DNA from: Branchiostoma floridae
Taxonomy: Eukaryota; Chordata; Leptocardii; Amphioxiformes; Branchiostomatidae
Assembly (NCBI RefSeq): GCF_000003815.2
Contig: NC_049989.1
Span: forward strand, 9,216,880-9,280,879
Reading direction: 5' to 3'
DNA: 64,000 nt
The notes under the pieces were generated by a model. That model saw only the letters and a program-made list of their open reading frames with translations, was not told the origin of the DNA and ran no database searches. This document shows positions 33,731 through 45,574 of the stretch, piece after piece (position 1 is the first letter of the stretch; every line of letters starts with the position of its first letter). Both the position numbers and the translations under genes were made by a program.

Positions 33731-36674
33731 CATGTTCGCTTTTGGGGACCCGGGGCGGCTACGCCGTCCATTCGGCTTTGTCTGGTACTATCAGGAGCCC
33801 AGGGTTTCCTGACAGGTACCCATCTCGAACTAGCTGCAGGCAAGTATCTACCAGAACTTACCTTGTTCCATGCATTTGTTTTTGGCGCCGCCACGTTAAG
33901 CTTTTCAGGCCGATGCCAGACGCTCCGGTTCTCTTTTTCAAGTTGGAGGTCCAAGTCAGTCGTGTAGTTTTCTCTGTTTCCCCAATGGTCACCCTTGTGT
34001 GGTTTCTAATCTTCCAGGCCCTTTTCTTTTCTTATATTCGTCATATATTTCATGTATACTTCCCTCTGTATAATTCTCAATTGGCCTTTTTGTTGGTAGA
34101 CTACTTTTCTGTGTTTAAGCTATGGTTTTGTATCAATTTGAAAGAAATTTATCATCCATGTACGTACACGAATACGCTTCTCTCCTTCACGGTACACTGA
34201 ACAAAAACTAGTTTCTATCAAAGAACTTTATTGTTTATCATATTGACTGTCATTCCAATTGGTACCGCCAGGTGGAAGATCCTGGTTCCCGCCGGCAAGT
34301 GGATTCGTCTCGTCTTCAATTCTTTCAGTCTAGAGGGGTTCTTGGATTGCACCTATGACTACCTCCAGGTGATCAAGACAAGTAAAACTTAGCAATGATA
34401 GAAAGATGTTGACAGTCGACTAGTCACGCAAAAAATTGTGCCTGATGGAGAAATAGTTTTCCATCGTTCGTTTTGAATACAACATTTCTCTCTCTCTCTC
34501 TCTGTTTCAGAAAGTAATATAAGTGTGAAGGTATTGTCGGTTTTTGCAGTTTACTCTAGACTAGATGTACGCGCTATCTTTTTTTTATTTTTGTATTGAG
34601 AAGGTCACATCTTGCCCTTGTACCGTACCAGGATAAAGCATTTTTAATGCAAAAAACTATACAGTGTAGATGGTGTAGACAACTGGTGCATCAAAGGAAT
34701 GGATCAAGGACTCGTTTTAGTGTTCACCCTTGAGTGATGAATTCATAATGTTTTTTTACTAAAGAAGAGATGCTGCTTCGGTCATGCTCATATCAAGTGT
34801 TTTTGTGACTTGCTCGGAACTTGACTAGGGTGAGAAACTATTACTATTGTTTGATACAAAACGTCTGACTTATAATACACTCTTTTCCTCTGCAACTCCT
34901 ACTTGCAAATTAGATCTACGATGGGGGTGACGACTCCGCCCGATCCATGGGGAAATTTTGTGGGGAAAACGTTCCAGAACCACTGATCACTTCTGGGAAC
35001 ATGGCGTTTCTTTCATTCAGGTATGGGATGATTTTAAGGACTATATACTAGTATACCGAAGCAATGGCTTAGTGGGTAGAGTGCTCACTTTGCATGCGGT
35101 ATGCTGCTAATGGTTTCATGATCTCCAACCAACGCATTCCAAAGACTTTTTAAAAAAAGTTAAACATTCTGCTTAGCATCTATATAGCACGCAGAACTTC
35201 TGCAAAAATTTAAAAAGTATAAAAGTTGAACAAACAATGACACCTGCTTCCAATGGTTTAGACACAGTTATAGTATAGCACAGTATTACCTGTGCTTGTA
35301 TAGCTGTGTGGCTCACGGCCGCCCTATAGACCTTACGGTGTGGGAAAGACAATTTAACAACACTTTTTTTAACCGTTCAGAACACGTTCACATCAATATT
35401 GGTTTTAGAGATACCTCGTTTCCTCAAATAGCCCGACCGGGCCCCGGTTTGGAAATGTGACGTTTGGTCCTTAACCGTAATTACGACTTATGACGGTCTC
35501 GTGCATTTGTCAGCTCTGACCAGGTCATAAGCAAGAAGGGTTTTGAACTGCAGTGGTCGGCCCTGGATGCGACTCCCACCGTCACAGCTGATGGAGGAGG
35601 TTCGGAGGTTACTGCAGGTACTACAGCATTTGGACATCCGACAACTACTACCAGTACTACCGATCGGCCAGACAATGTCGCTCCAACCACAAACAGCGGT
35701 GAGTTCGGCACTAGGAAAATGTTGTATTTCATGTTAGGCCAACGGCAAATTTCCAAACAGGGTCCCGGCCGACCTGTTTGCGCTGGAAACGAAAAATAGA
35801 AAAGCATACGTTATAAAACTATACACGCGTAATACCCACGACTGTTCTCTTTACGTCAAGTGTAGTCTAGTTTGGAGTCTTTTATATCATGGATGTGAGT
35901 TCTCTTCTAAAACGTTTTATATAAGGTAAATGTCTCTTATATATAAGGTCTCATTAGATAAAACCCCAAAGAATGTATTTTTCAGCAAAATCCGTACGTG
36001 GGTGGACCACGGTGTCACGATGATTCACCGGACAAATTTGATCATAAATTAACAACAAACACCTTTTGAAAGAGTGTCAATTTTTTGCCATCAATTTTAT
36101 CAGTCCCATAGCTGCTATTATAATAGTTTCAGGCAGGCAAAAATAAAATTCACCGGAGTAGATTTAGTAAGGCCTACGCATACGTGACATTCCCAAACCG
36201 GGGCCCGGTCGGCAGCCTTCGGGAAAGAAAAGTATTGTGTAAAAGACACCAAACTACACAAGACGTAAAGAGAATAGTCGTGGGCATCATTTGTGTGTAT
36301 TTCGACGTATATATTTCTATTTTTCGTTTCCACAGACAATCCGATCGGGCCCGGTTTGGGAATGTGACGTTAGCCTTAACCATGCGCATGCGCCGGGGAT
36401 AGAGGGGTATACGTATACAGTAGTGAAGCAAATGAGCCTACAGGGTCTTACAGGCCTGGAATACCTATAAGTTTTGCTAAGCAGGTACAATGCGTACAGT
36501 TGTCTAACCTCCCCCCCCCCCCATGTTTTGCAGGTGTGCAGTCTGTGCTATACGGATGAAAGGTGTAACACTCGCGTCCTGACCGGCCATAGCGAAGCTC
36601 GAGCCCCAGGCGGAAGTCACGCTGGCTCGTGTCTATCTTGGCCCTTACAATGTGTCTGGATATCCTGGCAATGA
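33731..36674 (+). pseudogene. CUB-LU copy 3, decayed (exons 2-5 and 9)
   Basis: Exons 33731-33839, 34272-34368, 34914-35020 and 35514-35698 match exons 2-5, and 36534-36674 matches exon 9. Exon 1 with promoter and signal peptide is deleted: flanking homology jumps from about 33665 to 33680. Exon 2 ends in a GC donor (CAG/GCAAGT). Exons 6-8 are absent, and exon 5 (ends phase 1) cannot join exon 9 (starts phase 0). Exon 9 has lost one cysteine of the CC pair (CSLCYTDERCN) and carries a 22-nt deletion relative to copy 4. That deletion shifts the frame of the GPI-signal tail, which instead ends in PLQCVWISWQ. The CUB half itself is open and well conserved. It is probably a pseudogene, unless the cassette is spliced to other copies. 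Confidence 0.8.
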
Positions 36675-38285
36675 TTGATTAAACGAGTTTTCTCATTCTT
36701 ACCTTTAAACCCAAATAGATTATTCGCTGCTTTCTACCAGTCACAATATTTTATGGACACATTTGACTCTTAGCAAAAAGCAATATGCTGAGTGTGTTCT
36801 AGGCTTCTGTCTAATGCTAACAAGCCACATCTGTGTAGATTCTGGACAGTTTCTTGAAGTTTATACTACTCTCTTAGTTTGGGACAGAAACACAAAGCAG
36901 TACTTGTGCCAATACATTTAGTAATGGGTATTTTTACAGTTAACATAATTTTGGTTGAAAGGCCGAATACTGAACTTTCCTTTATTCTGATTTCACGTAT
37001 TTGGTAAATAGACCATGACCTTTGACATGAATGTAATTGACTAGACTAGACCATATGGAGGAGGAGCTTAGATTAGCACATTAGGTAATCCCTGATTGGT
37101 TGGGTAGTGAGAGTACCTAATTAACTTACCTGATTGGCTAAGTTGACAACCTATCGTTATTTTACGTCGATGTAGGTTAGACATCCAAGTAATAAGATAC
37201 GCCAAAAAGCAGTTACTCAAGCAACTGGATATGGTTTTACAAAACTATATCCAGTTGCTTGAGTAACTGCATTTTAGCGTATTGTTATGTTAGTTTAGCT
37301 TAATAGCTTATGGATTGTATAAAATTATATATCTGTCAGTTGGTGCCCACGGGACTGAGGTAAGCACACTTGTTAGCCAGTCCCTCTGTAAGATCGTGTA
37401 CAAGTTTGATAGACCAGCTCTCTCTGTATTTATTTAGAATCGCTATCTCTGTATTGTAATTAGGCTTAGTAATGGACACATCTTATGCCCAAACCTGCAT
37501 CCTGGACTTGTAAATGTAAATCTGCTGTAACAGTATTGAAGCACCTTTTATCATATGTCACTCGAGTATAGCATAGATTGAATAAACACGGCTCACAAAT
37601 GGTAATCGAACTGGTTTGGAGTTTGTTTGGAGTTTCTGATAAGCTAATATAGAACTTAGAACCCAAACACCATTTACGTTTCAGCTACAGCGGCTACAAT
37701 GCCCATCTAAATGTTTGTAAATGGGCTTCTTTCGGGTGGTAGATTTTATTTAGACTAACTTGTGAATACGGCTAGTAGAACAGATTCAACGTCACATACA
37801 CATAATACAGTTGCAATTGTTGTTTCGTGGGCAAAATGGCAAATATCAAAGGAACAATTCAGAATTTCTATCACACTTTTGTATGTATGTTTTTGTCACC
37901 ACGCTGGGAACGAGATTATGATTCATGACCAATGAAGACCACGCATGAGGGTTGGTCGTGCCCAGAGAATAAAAGATACATAATTCTATTATTGCAATTT
38001 TAAACTTTACATCTGTAGCCAAAATAAAGCGCTTACCAACAAGTATTCGATTAGTCCTCTGATCCTTATTTAGTTGAAATGACCCAAAGCCTATGTCACA
38101 CATCCAGACCGGAAGTGTGACGTCAGCAAAGGGTCAAAGGTGCTTGGCAGTCGGTATCGGCCCCCGTCTCGGTTGAGGGAAGGTTGGAAGTCTTTGTAAA
38201 GGAGTGAAGCACGTACACAGGTCAAATTTTAAACGACTTTTAAATCGACAGCTTTGTATGACCAGGAACTATATCTCGTAAAGAA
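36675..38285. other. 3' flank of copy 3, no gene recognised
   Basis: 37850-37970 (GCTGGGAACGAGATTATGA, TGAAGACCACGC) is repeated at 46187-46330, after copy 4. So the duplication unit extends well past the last exon. A palindromic element lies at 37209-37270. No coding signal. Confidence 0.6.
37209..37270. repeat. Palindromic element (24-bp perfect arms)
   Basis: Arms 37209-37232 (GCAGTTACTCAAGCAACTGG..) and 37247-37270 are exact complements with a 14-nt loop. Outer similarity extends to ATACGC / GCGTAT. A half-like word AGTTACTCAAGCAA occurs at about 63429. Confidence 0.8.
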
Positions 38286-38288
38286 TTG

Positions 38289-39949
38289 TTATTATTAACA
38301 CCTTGGTGGTTCCCCAGTTTACGAATTTATTTCAAGTCTTACCATCCCCTGACGATTCCTTTTTCAAAGTATATGAAAAGAAGATATTTTCTTTTATTTG
38401 GGACGACGGTCCTGAACGAGTTGCACGGAAGGTATTATACAATGTATTTGAAAATGGAGGACTTAATTTAAAAAATTTACGTGCATTCAACTCTTCTATA
38501 AAAGCTTCATGGGTGCCTAAACTTTATTCCCATCCCGAATGGTTTTCCTCTTGGGTAACAGTCTTCCATCCTCAACTTAGTCATAGTTTATTTCCTTTTT
38601 ACCAGCTGTCCTCGGTGAAAAACCTTTGTTTAAAAGGATTTTTTTCTGAAGTTTTTATGGCCTGGTTTAAATTTCAGCAAGTAGAGCCCACGACGCCGGC
38701 AAATATACGACAGCAATTAATTTGTTTAAACTCTAAAATTATCATTGATGGTAGAACTGTTTGTATGACTTCTTTCCTGAATAGAAATATCTATTTCATA
38801 AATGACTTGCTGTCCCCGAATGGTAATTTTATGTCTTATGATGAATTCAGTATAAATTTCCCAAATGCTTGTGACCAACATAGATATCTACAACTTATTT
38901 CAGCTATTCCCGGTAAATGGAAAAAAATACTTAGTACTGAGAAGCGTAAAGACCTTGTGTGCCTGCCCTTTCAAAAAAATTATAAATGGTTACGAAAGAT
39001 AAAAATCACAAAAGCATGTATATCTACTTTCTTACGTCCATGAACGATGTCAGTCTTGCACATAATACTAGACTTTCTTGGTTTTATCATTTTGACAAAC
39101 CTATACCATGGCGAGAAGTATTTACAAATTTATACAGATGTACTATTGATCCTAGTGCTAGATACTTTCAATACCGTTTAATTAATAAATTCTTACCTTG
39201 TAACAAAATTCTACATATATGGAAATTAATAGACTCTAACTCCTCTTCTTTCTGTCACGATGATGTAGAGTCCTATACTCATGTTTTCTGGGAGTGTCCG
39301 CATGTTGTATCCTTTTGGAATGATGTACAAAGTTGGTTACGAGTGGAAACGTCTATAGATTTTGACCTAAACGCCTTTATCATCATATTTGGAGATACAT
39401 GTAACGATGCGCCCCCACTGAAAAATTTGATTATGTTGTTAGGTAAAGTTTTTATTTTGTAGACGCTTTAAAATGATAAACTTCCAGGCCTTTAAAAAAC
39501 TAATATATACTTTTGAAAAAACTGAACGTCTTATTGCATCTCGGAGAGGGAAGCTGGAGAAGCATCGGGGTAAGTGGGGAACCTTGTGTTTTTGATTTGA
39601 ATTTAAAAAGGTAAAAATAATTACGAAATAATATAAATACGATACGAGAATGATATTTGATTAATATGTTACAATAACACGATAAAACGATGTACAATGA
39701 TCTAGTATCATGTTAATATGGTCTTATGATATAATGTGTTACAATGTGATGATAAAATTATATTAAGTAATGCTTTGATAGCTAAAATGAATAACGAGAA
39801 TAATGACATAATAATATTTATATGATGTGATCTGTAATAATGTATACAATGTGGCTGTTAGACATTTAGCTTTATATTCAAAGGGAGGCTCTTCTTTGTT
39901 CTGTGTGTAAATAATTGAAAATACAATGAATAAATTTAAAAAAAAAAAA
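38289..39949 (+). mobile_element. 5'-truncated L1/Tx1-type LINE with poly-A tail
   Basis: Two overlapping open frames (about 38303-39043 and 38986-39462) encode the C-terminal part of a LINE ORF2. The first has the post-reverse-transcriptase region (IFSFIWDDGPERVARKVLY, ENGGLNLKNL). The second has a region ending in a C..H..WECPHV..FWN zinc-finger-like motif. A frame break separates them, so the copy is dead. After about 490 bp of AT-rich 3' end come AATAAA (39929) and a 12-A tail. The flanks share AAAGAATKG (38280-38288 and 39947 onward), a plausible target-site duplication inside the duplicated 5' flank of copy 4. Endonuclease and polymerase core are missing. Confidence 0.85.
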
Positions 39950-40577
39950 GAATGGTCATAAGAAATTGTGAAGGATGATTTTGCCAAGGAATGTTGTTAA
40001 CACAAAGAAGTACACATATCTGAATATACCTTACACAAATCATCTGATACATTTGATCCACTGCTCCCTGTACTCTGCATAAAGTGACGTGCTAGACGAA
40101 ATTAATTTCTTGGCTGAGACAAGCATTGTTCAGGCGACAAATTGGGAGAGTCCAAATTTCTATGTTGAAAATTACAGAATACCAACAGAAATGAACTTCT
40201 AAGCCAAGTATGAGTCAATTCTACCTACTTGTGCGGTACAGTTTATTCTTTGTACCCTACGGCATTCTCCCAAGCATTCCGGAATAAGTTTCTTGACTCA
40301 ACAACAAGCCCACATTTATCAAGGTGAAACGTATCATCAAGGTAAATTGCCCAAATCGCCCCAAGGTGAAATAAAACACCCGAGAAAAAAGTGATCGCAA
40401 TCCCTTAAGCCGGAACTCGAGCAGAAACATTCCATGACTTGCAATCGAATTTGGTCCGTAGGAAATCAGGTAATGAGCTTTTCTGAAAGATTGCCAAGGA
40501 AACAAATTTTAGCGTCTTTGCGAAAGGGTGTAACAATCGTATCATAACTCCTGGTTGTTAAATATGCAAAAGGTTTG
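39950..40577 (+). other. 5' flank of the complete CUB-LU gene
   Basis: Resembles 27930-28050 and parts of 22680-23900 (e.g. CAATCGAATTTGGTCCGTAGG, TTTTAGCGTCTTTG). Probably proximal regulatory sequence shared by the family. No coding signal. Confidence 0.6.
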
Positions 40578-40584
40578 TATATAA
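40578..40584 (+). promoter_or_regulatory. TATA box of the complete CUB-LU gene
   Basis: TATATAA, 46 bp before the ATG, in the context TTTGTATATAACAGC shared with copy 1. This implies a very short 5' UTR. Confidence 0.65.
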
Positions 40585-40623
40585 CAGCAATAATCTCTTG
40601 TTTCTGGTCATTCCTCGAAGAAC

Positions 40624-43600
40624 ATGAAAGTAGGAACGATGACTGTGCGCGCCATAGTTTTGATGAATTTTGCAATTCTTGTCTTTTTGTTGTTTGGAAC
40701 CGCAGAGGGACAAGACGAAGGTAAGTCAATAACTTTATATCTTCATCTGATATCAAAAACACATGAGCATTGTATACAGCTTTTGTGTGCCACTCACATA
40801 CGACGTACCTACACCCATGTACACACACTCATGATATAAAGTCATTCCGTTAAGCTAAGTTACATTTGGCCAGGAAATTGCACTATAATAGTTAGTCACG
40901 ATATCGTTTCAGATATGTAAAATCATTCTCACAAAAGATAAAAAAAAACTTCGACGTTTGGCTTAGCAAAATGGAAACGTCTTTAGCTATAATTTATGTG
41001 TACTGTTTTGCTCTGCAGCATGTTCGAATTCGGGGACTCGGCGCCGGCCCGCCATCCTTTCGGCTTTGTCTGGAACTATCAAGAGCCCAGGGTTTCCTGA
41101 CAACTACCCATCTCCATCCACCTGCAGGTACGTATCTACAAGACCTTACTTCGTCCCACGCCTTTGTCTTCAGCGATGTCACGACAGCTTTTCAGCCCGA
41201 TGTCAGACGCTCTAGATAGATCCCTGTTTTTTTGTTGTTGTTTTTTTTTGCGTTGGAATTCTAAGTCAGTGTTAGGATTTCCTCTGCTTCGCCATGGCCA
41301 CACTTACGTGGTTTCTAATCTTTCTGTGACTCTTTTCTTATTTTCTTGTACATGTCAAGTATATATCTGCCCTCTTTTGATATCATGACCTCTAGCTCTG
41401 GCATGGTCACTTCCCTCTGTTTTGTTCTAGTACTTCTACTTGTTGGTAGACTACGTATTTGTGTTAATGTATCAATTTAAAGAGGTTTATCTATCATCCT
41501 TGTACGTTTACGAATACATCCCTCTCTTGCAAGGCTCACTGAAATAACTAGCCTCTATCAATGAACTTGTTTATCAGACTTTGCATATCAGAATATTGTC
41601 ATTCCAATTGGTGCCGCCAGGTGGAAGATCCTGGTTCCCGCCGGCAAGCGGATTCGTCTCGTCTTCAACTCTTTCAACGTGGAAAAACAAGCGGATTGCA
41701 CCTACGACTACCTCCAGGTGATCAAGACAAGTACAACTTAACAATGATAGAAAGATTTTGACAATCACGCAACCAATTGTGGCTGATGGAGAAATAGTTT
41801 TCGTCGTTCATTTTGAATACAACCGGTGATTTCTCGCTCTTTCTTTCATAAAGTATGGTAACATAAGTGTGAAGGTAATGTTGGCTCGTGGTCGGTATTT
41901 ACAGTACCCTACATATCTTTGTTTTATGTGTTGGGAGGCTCTTGTCAAGTGAGGGTACCGTACCATTATAAAGCATTGGAATAAAATACCATTAACTATA
42001 CAGTGTAGACAGCGTACCGTACTCTTAGAACAGGTACACCAAAGGAATGGATCAAGGATTAGTTCCCACCTTTAGTTGATGAATTATATAATGTTTCTGG
42101 CTTAATGAGAAGAGATGTTGTTTTAGTCATATTCATGTAACCTTAAAGTGGTCTTCGGGAAGTTGAGTAGGGTGAGGAAATCTTATTGTTTGATACAAAA
42201 CTCTGCCTTATAATACACGTTTATCCTCCGCAAATTAGATCCATGATGGAGGTGCCGACTCCGCCCGATCCATGGGGAGATTTTGTGGGGAAAACGTTCC
42301 AGAACCACTGATCACTTCTGGGAACATGGCGTTTCTTTATTTCAAGTATGGGGCGACTTTAAGGATTATGTACTAGTATATAGAAGTAATGGCCTCCTGG
42401 GTAGAGTGATCACTTTGCATGCGGTATACTGCGATTGGTTTCAGTTCCCAACCGAGTTATTCCAAAGACTTTAAAACTTAAACACTGCTTCTCTCTCTCT
42501 TTTTTTTAACATACAGAAACTTGCGAAAAGGGATAAACGTTGAAGAAACACTGACACCTGTTTCCGATTGACTAGGCTCCTGTTGTATACAGTAGTATTA
42601 CCTGTGCTTGTATAGCCGTGTGGCTCAAGGGCTAAGGACACGGAAATTTTCGCCGCCCTATACACCATACGGTGTGGGGACGACAATTTGACGATTTTAT
42701 TTTTTATCCGTCCAGAACGCGTCAATTAGTATTGGGAGATACATGTTTAACTTACATGGTGTCAGAAATACGTGTAAAAGGCATTGTGTAATTGGCAAAT
42801 ACTGTATTTATAACAGACCTAATTAAAGGCCTCAGGTCTATGAAGTTGTCTCCTTGAACTGTACACTAAAGCGTTCTTACGACTTATGACGGTTTCGTGC
42901 ATTTGTAGATCTGACACCAGCGTTTCGAGCAAGGGTTTCGAACTGCAGTGGTCGGCCCTGGATCCGAATGTCACCGTCAGTAGCGTGACAACTGATGGAC
43001 AGGGCGGGTCGGAGGTCACAACTGCAACTACCACAACACTGGGACATCCAGCAGCTACTACCAGTACATGGACCACGGAAACCACGGGGACCAAGCGGCC
43101 AGACAATGTCGCCCCAACCAGAAACAGTGGTACCGGTGAGTTTGGGACTAGGAAAAATGTTGTTTCTTGTTACCCAACTGATCATATCAAAACTTACTAA
43201 CTATAGCTTGTTTCTGGTTCACAGCTATCAAAGGACATTAAATTTTCTACCATCATCTCTACGTGTGGTTTAAAGGTTGTAGAGTTGTTTTCCAACATGC
43301 TCTCCTCAATAATATGTATGTATCAATAGAAAAAGTGGTATAAACAGACCAGTTGAATCCGGGTCCCCCTTCAATCTATCAAAATATATGATTGAAAATA
43401 CTAATGTCTAAATGCATTTTAGCTCTGCATTGTCAATATGTTTACTTAGACCAAAATCTAAAATAAAGGAAAGAAAGAAAAAAAGATAACCCCTACCCAC
43501 TGACCGAGGATCGTTATTTACGGATTTTTTTTTTCGTAGGCTTTGTTGTTGAAACAAGCGGGCGGCCAGCGACTATCACAGGGCATATAAACACCACCGA

Positions 43601-45574
43601 TCGGTCAGGCATAGCCTTTTCCTCAAGAGATGCGTCTGGGGGACCCCTGGCAACTACATGGTACACGAGCACCACCAAGCGGTCAGACATCGTCACTACA
43701 CCAGCGCTTTGGGATAACATGACCATGAACACCGAAGGTAGGACATGTTGTATACTCTTATTAGGAGGTAGGGGGTGTGTAAGGTTGCAAACTATTATGT
43801 ATATGTCTGTTAGCGTTAGCCTAGAAGTCTCCGTAAACATGCATGTATGGTCGTCTTAAATTCTAAATTCTGTATCTGTCTGTATCTGTATCTGTATCTA
43901 TATAGCCGGTATAACCGCCATTCGGCGTAACACACCAGCTTCGCAGGCATGCGGTGCGGCAGCAGCTGGTTATATTACACTGAACGATCCGTCACACCTA
44001 ACTTTTGCACATCTATCTGCAAGCGTTCTTTAAAGCTATCCAGAGATGATGCCCCTACTGTGCTTGGTGATAACAATTTCCACTCCACGATAGTTCTGGG
44101 AAAGTACGAATTTTTTAAAAATTTTGAAAAATTCTACGTTGTTGATACAGATTTGTGATATTTTGATTTTCTATCCCTTCTAGTGTATGCGGAGAACATC
44201 ATCTGTTACGCGTGTGAGGGGACATCGCCTGCGTGTTTAAGAGGAGAGGGCCTGGGAGACTTTGCAGTGGAGTGCCGACAAGACGAAGCTTGCTGGGTAA
44301 GGTTCACAAGAAGTACGGGTTTATGCAGTTATCATTTTGATGAAAATGACACCACCGTAAACTTTGATTTTACATCACAATGCATCACGTCCGCACCTGC
44401 AACTGTGGTTAACTGGCTTATACAATGTTAACACGCCTTTGACTCGGGCCACAGCAAGGAAATTTTATGGATGACATCAGCATGCATATTACTCTAAGCC
44501 TGACCTTAGAAAAAATTACCCCTCAGGGTTGAACATGACAACAAAATACCAAAAATGGAAAACATATCGTATGGTAGCTTTGATTGTACTTGTAGAGGCC
44601 TAGTGAGGAATATGTAGCCATGGCCGTAGTTGTAGAAGTGAAACTTTAGTTCGATACTGGCACCAATGTGGTAGCCATGACTGTACTGTAGATGACAACT
44701 TGGTAAGTGACACCAGTCTTCCGCACTAGTGTAATTTTGTGCCCTTCTTGGAGATCGTTATAAAAGCCATTTGGCCATGCTACCATGTTTTGTTGTCATC
44801 TCCAGGTGGAACGTATCGGAGAGCGAGGAGCCGTGATCTACCGGCGCAGCTGCCGGCCGAAGTGTACCGACTACTGGCAGGAGGAGGTCTGCATGACCGC
44901 CGATGGGCAAGCCGAGGTGAGCTCTCTTCCAAAAAGTTTCAATGTAAAAAAAAGGTTCATCACACGTTTAATATTTAAGTCCTTACGAGGTCCGTATGGA
45001 AGTCTTAGCAAATGTACTAGACAGATAACATGCCAGAGGACTTAGCTGGTCGCAAACCATACTTTCCAGACAGCTAACTCTTCTGGCATATTATGTGTCA
45101 CAATCAACCTCAAACGCTTTTGTAAACAAAGTGTCAAAGTTTGCCATCAATTGTATCAGTCCCATAGCTCAGCTTTTACGTACGTACACAATAGTTTCAA
45201 ACAGGCAAAAATCACCGGAGTCGGTTTAGTTAGTAGTTAGGCATAAGTCACGTATCCAAACCGGGGCCCGGCCGGGTAGCTTTCGGTATTGAAAAGCATG
45301 CTACAAAAGCATGAAACCAAACGGCTACATACAGGCCTGGGATACTGGTAAGTTTTGTTAAGCAGGTGTACAGGTTTAACTTAACCCCCTAAATGTCTTA
45401 CAGGTGTGTAGTCTGTGCTGTACGAAGGACAGGTGCAACACTCACGTCCTGACCGGCCATAGCGAAGCTCGAGCCCCAGGGGGAAGTGACGCCGGGACAA
45501 CCGTGGCGTCAGTCAAGCTAGTGTCTATCTTGGCCCTTACAATGTGTCTGGATATCCTGGCAATGGCTGATTAA
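40624..45574 (+). CDS. GPI-anchored-type CUB / Ser-Thr-rich / Ly6-uPAR (three-finger) protein
   Basis: Nine exons: 40624-40720, 41019-41127, 41621-41717, 42239-42345, 42909-43135, 43540-43737, 44184-44296, 44806-44916, 45404-45574. All have GT/AG signals and matching phases; they total 1230 nt, 409 aa. Residues 1-30 are a signal peptide (MNFAILVFLLFGTAEG core). Residues 34-150 form one CUB domain with cysteines 34, 68, 95 and 117 and motifs GTIKSPGFPDNYP, DCTYDYLQ and GFELQWSAL. Residues 151-280 (exons 5-6) are Ser/Thr-rich, mucin-like. Residues 283-368 are a Ly6/uPAR (LU) domain with 12 cysteines ending in CCTKDRCN, the CCxxxxCN signature. The tail (VKLVSILALTMCLDILAMAD) is hydrophobic and suits a GPI signal. 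Predicted to be an outer-leaflet surface protein; ligand and role are unknown. I know no named family with this order. The tail contains Asp residues, so GPI anchoring is inference. Confidence 0.85.
43911..44115 (+). repeat. Dispersed repeat, copy B (in intron 6 of the CUB-LU gene)
   Basis: Partner of 28441-28645. If this piece is native intron 6, copy A marks where the 3' part of copy 1 used to be, and exons 7-9 should have followed it. They are not found there. Confidence 0.6.
44447..44479 (+). repeat. Dispersed repeat end GGCCACAGCAAG..GGATGACATC
   Basis: The same about 32-bp word as the ends of the 14-15 kb element. Here it is in intron 7 of the CUB-LU gene. A further copy at 48209-48236 is slightly different. 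Confidence 0.6.
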
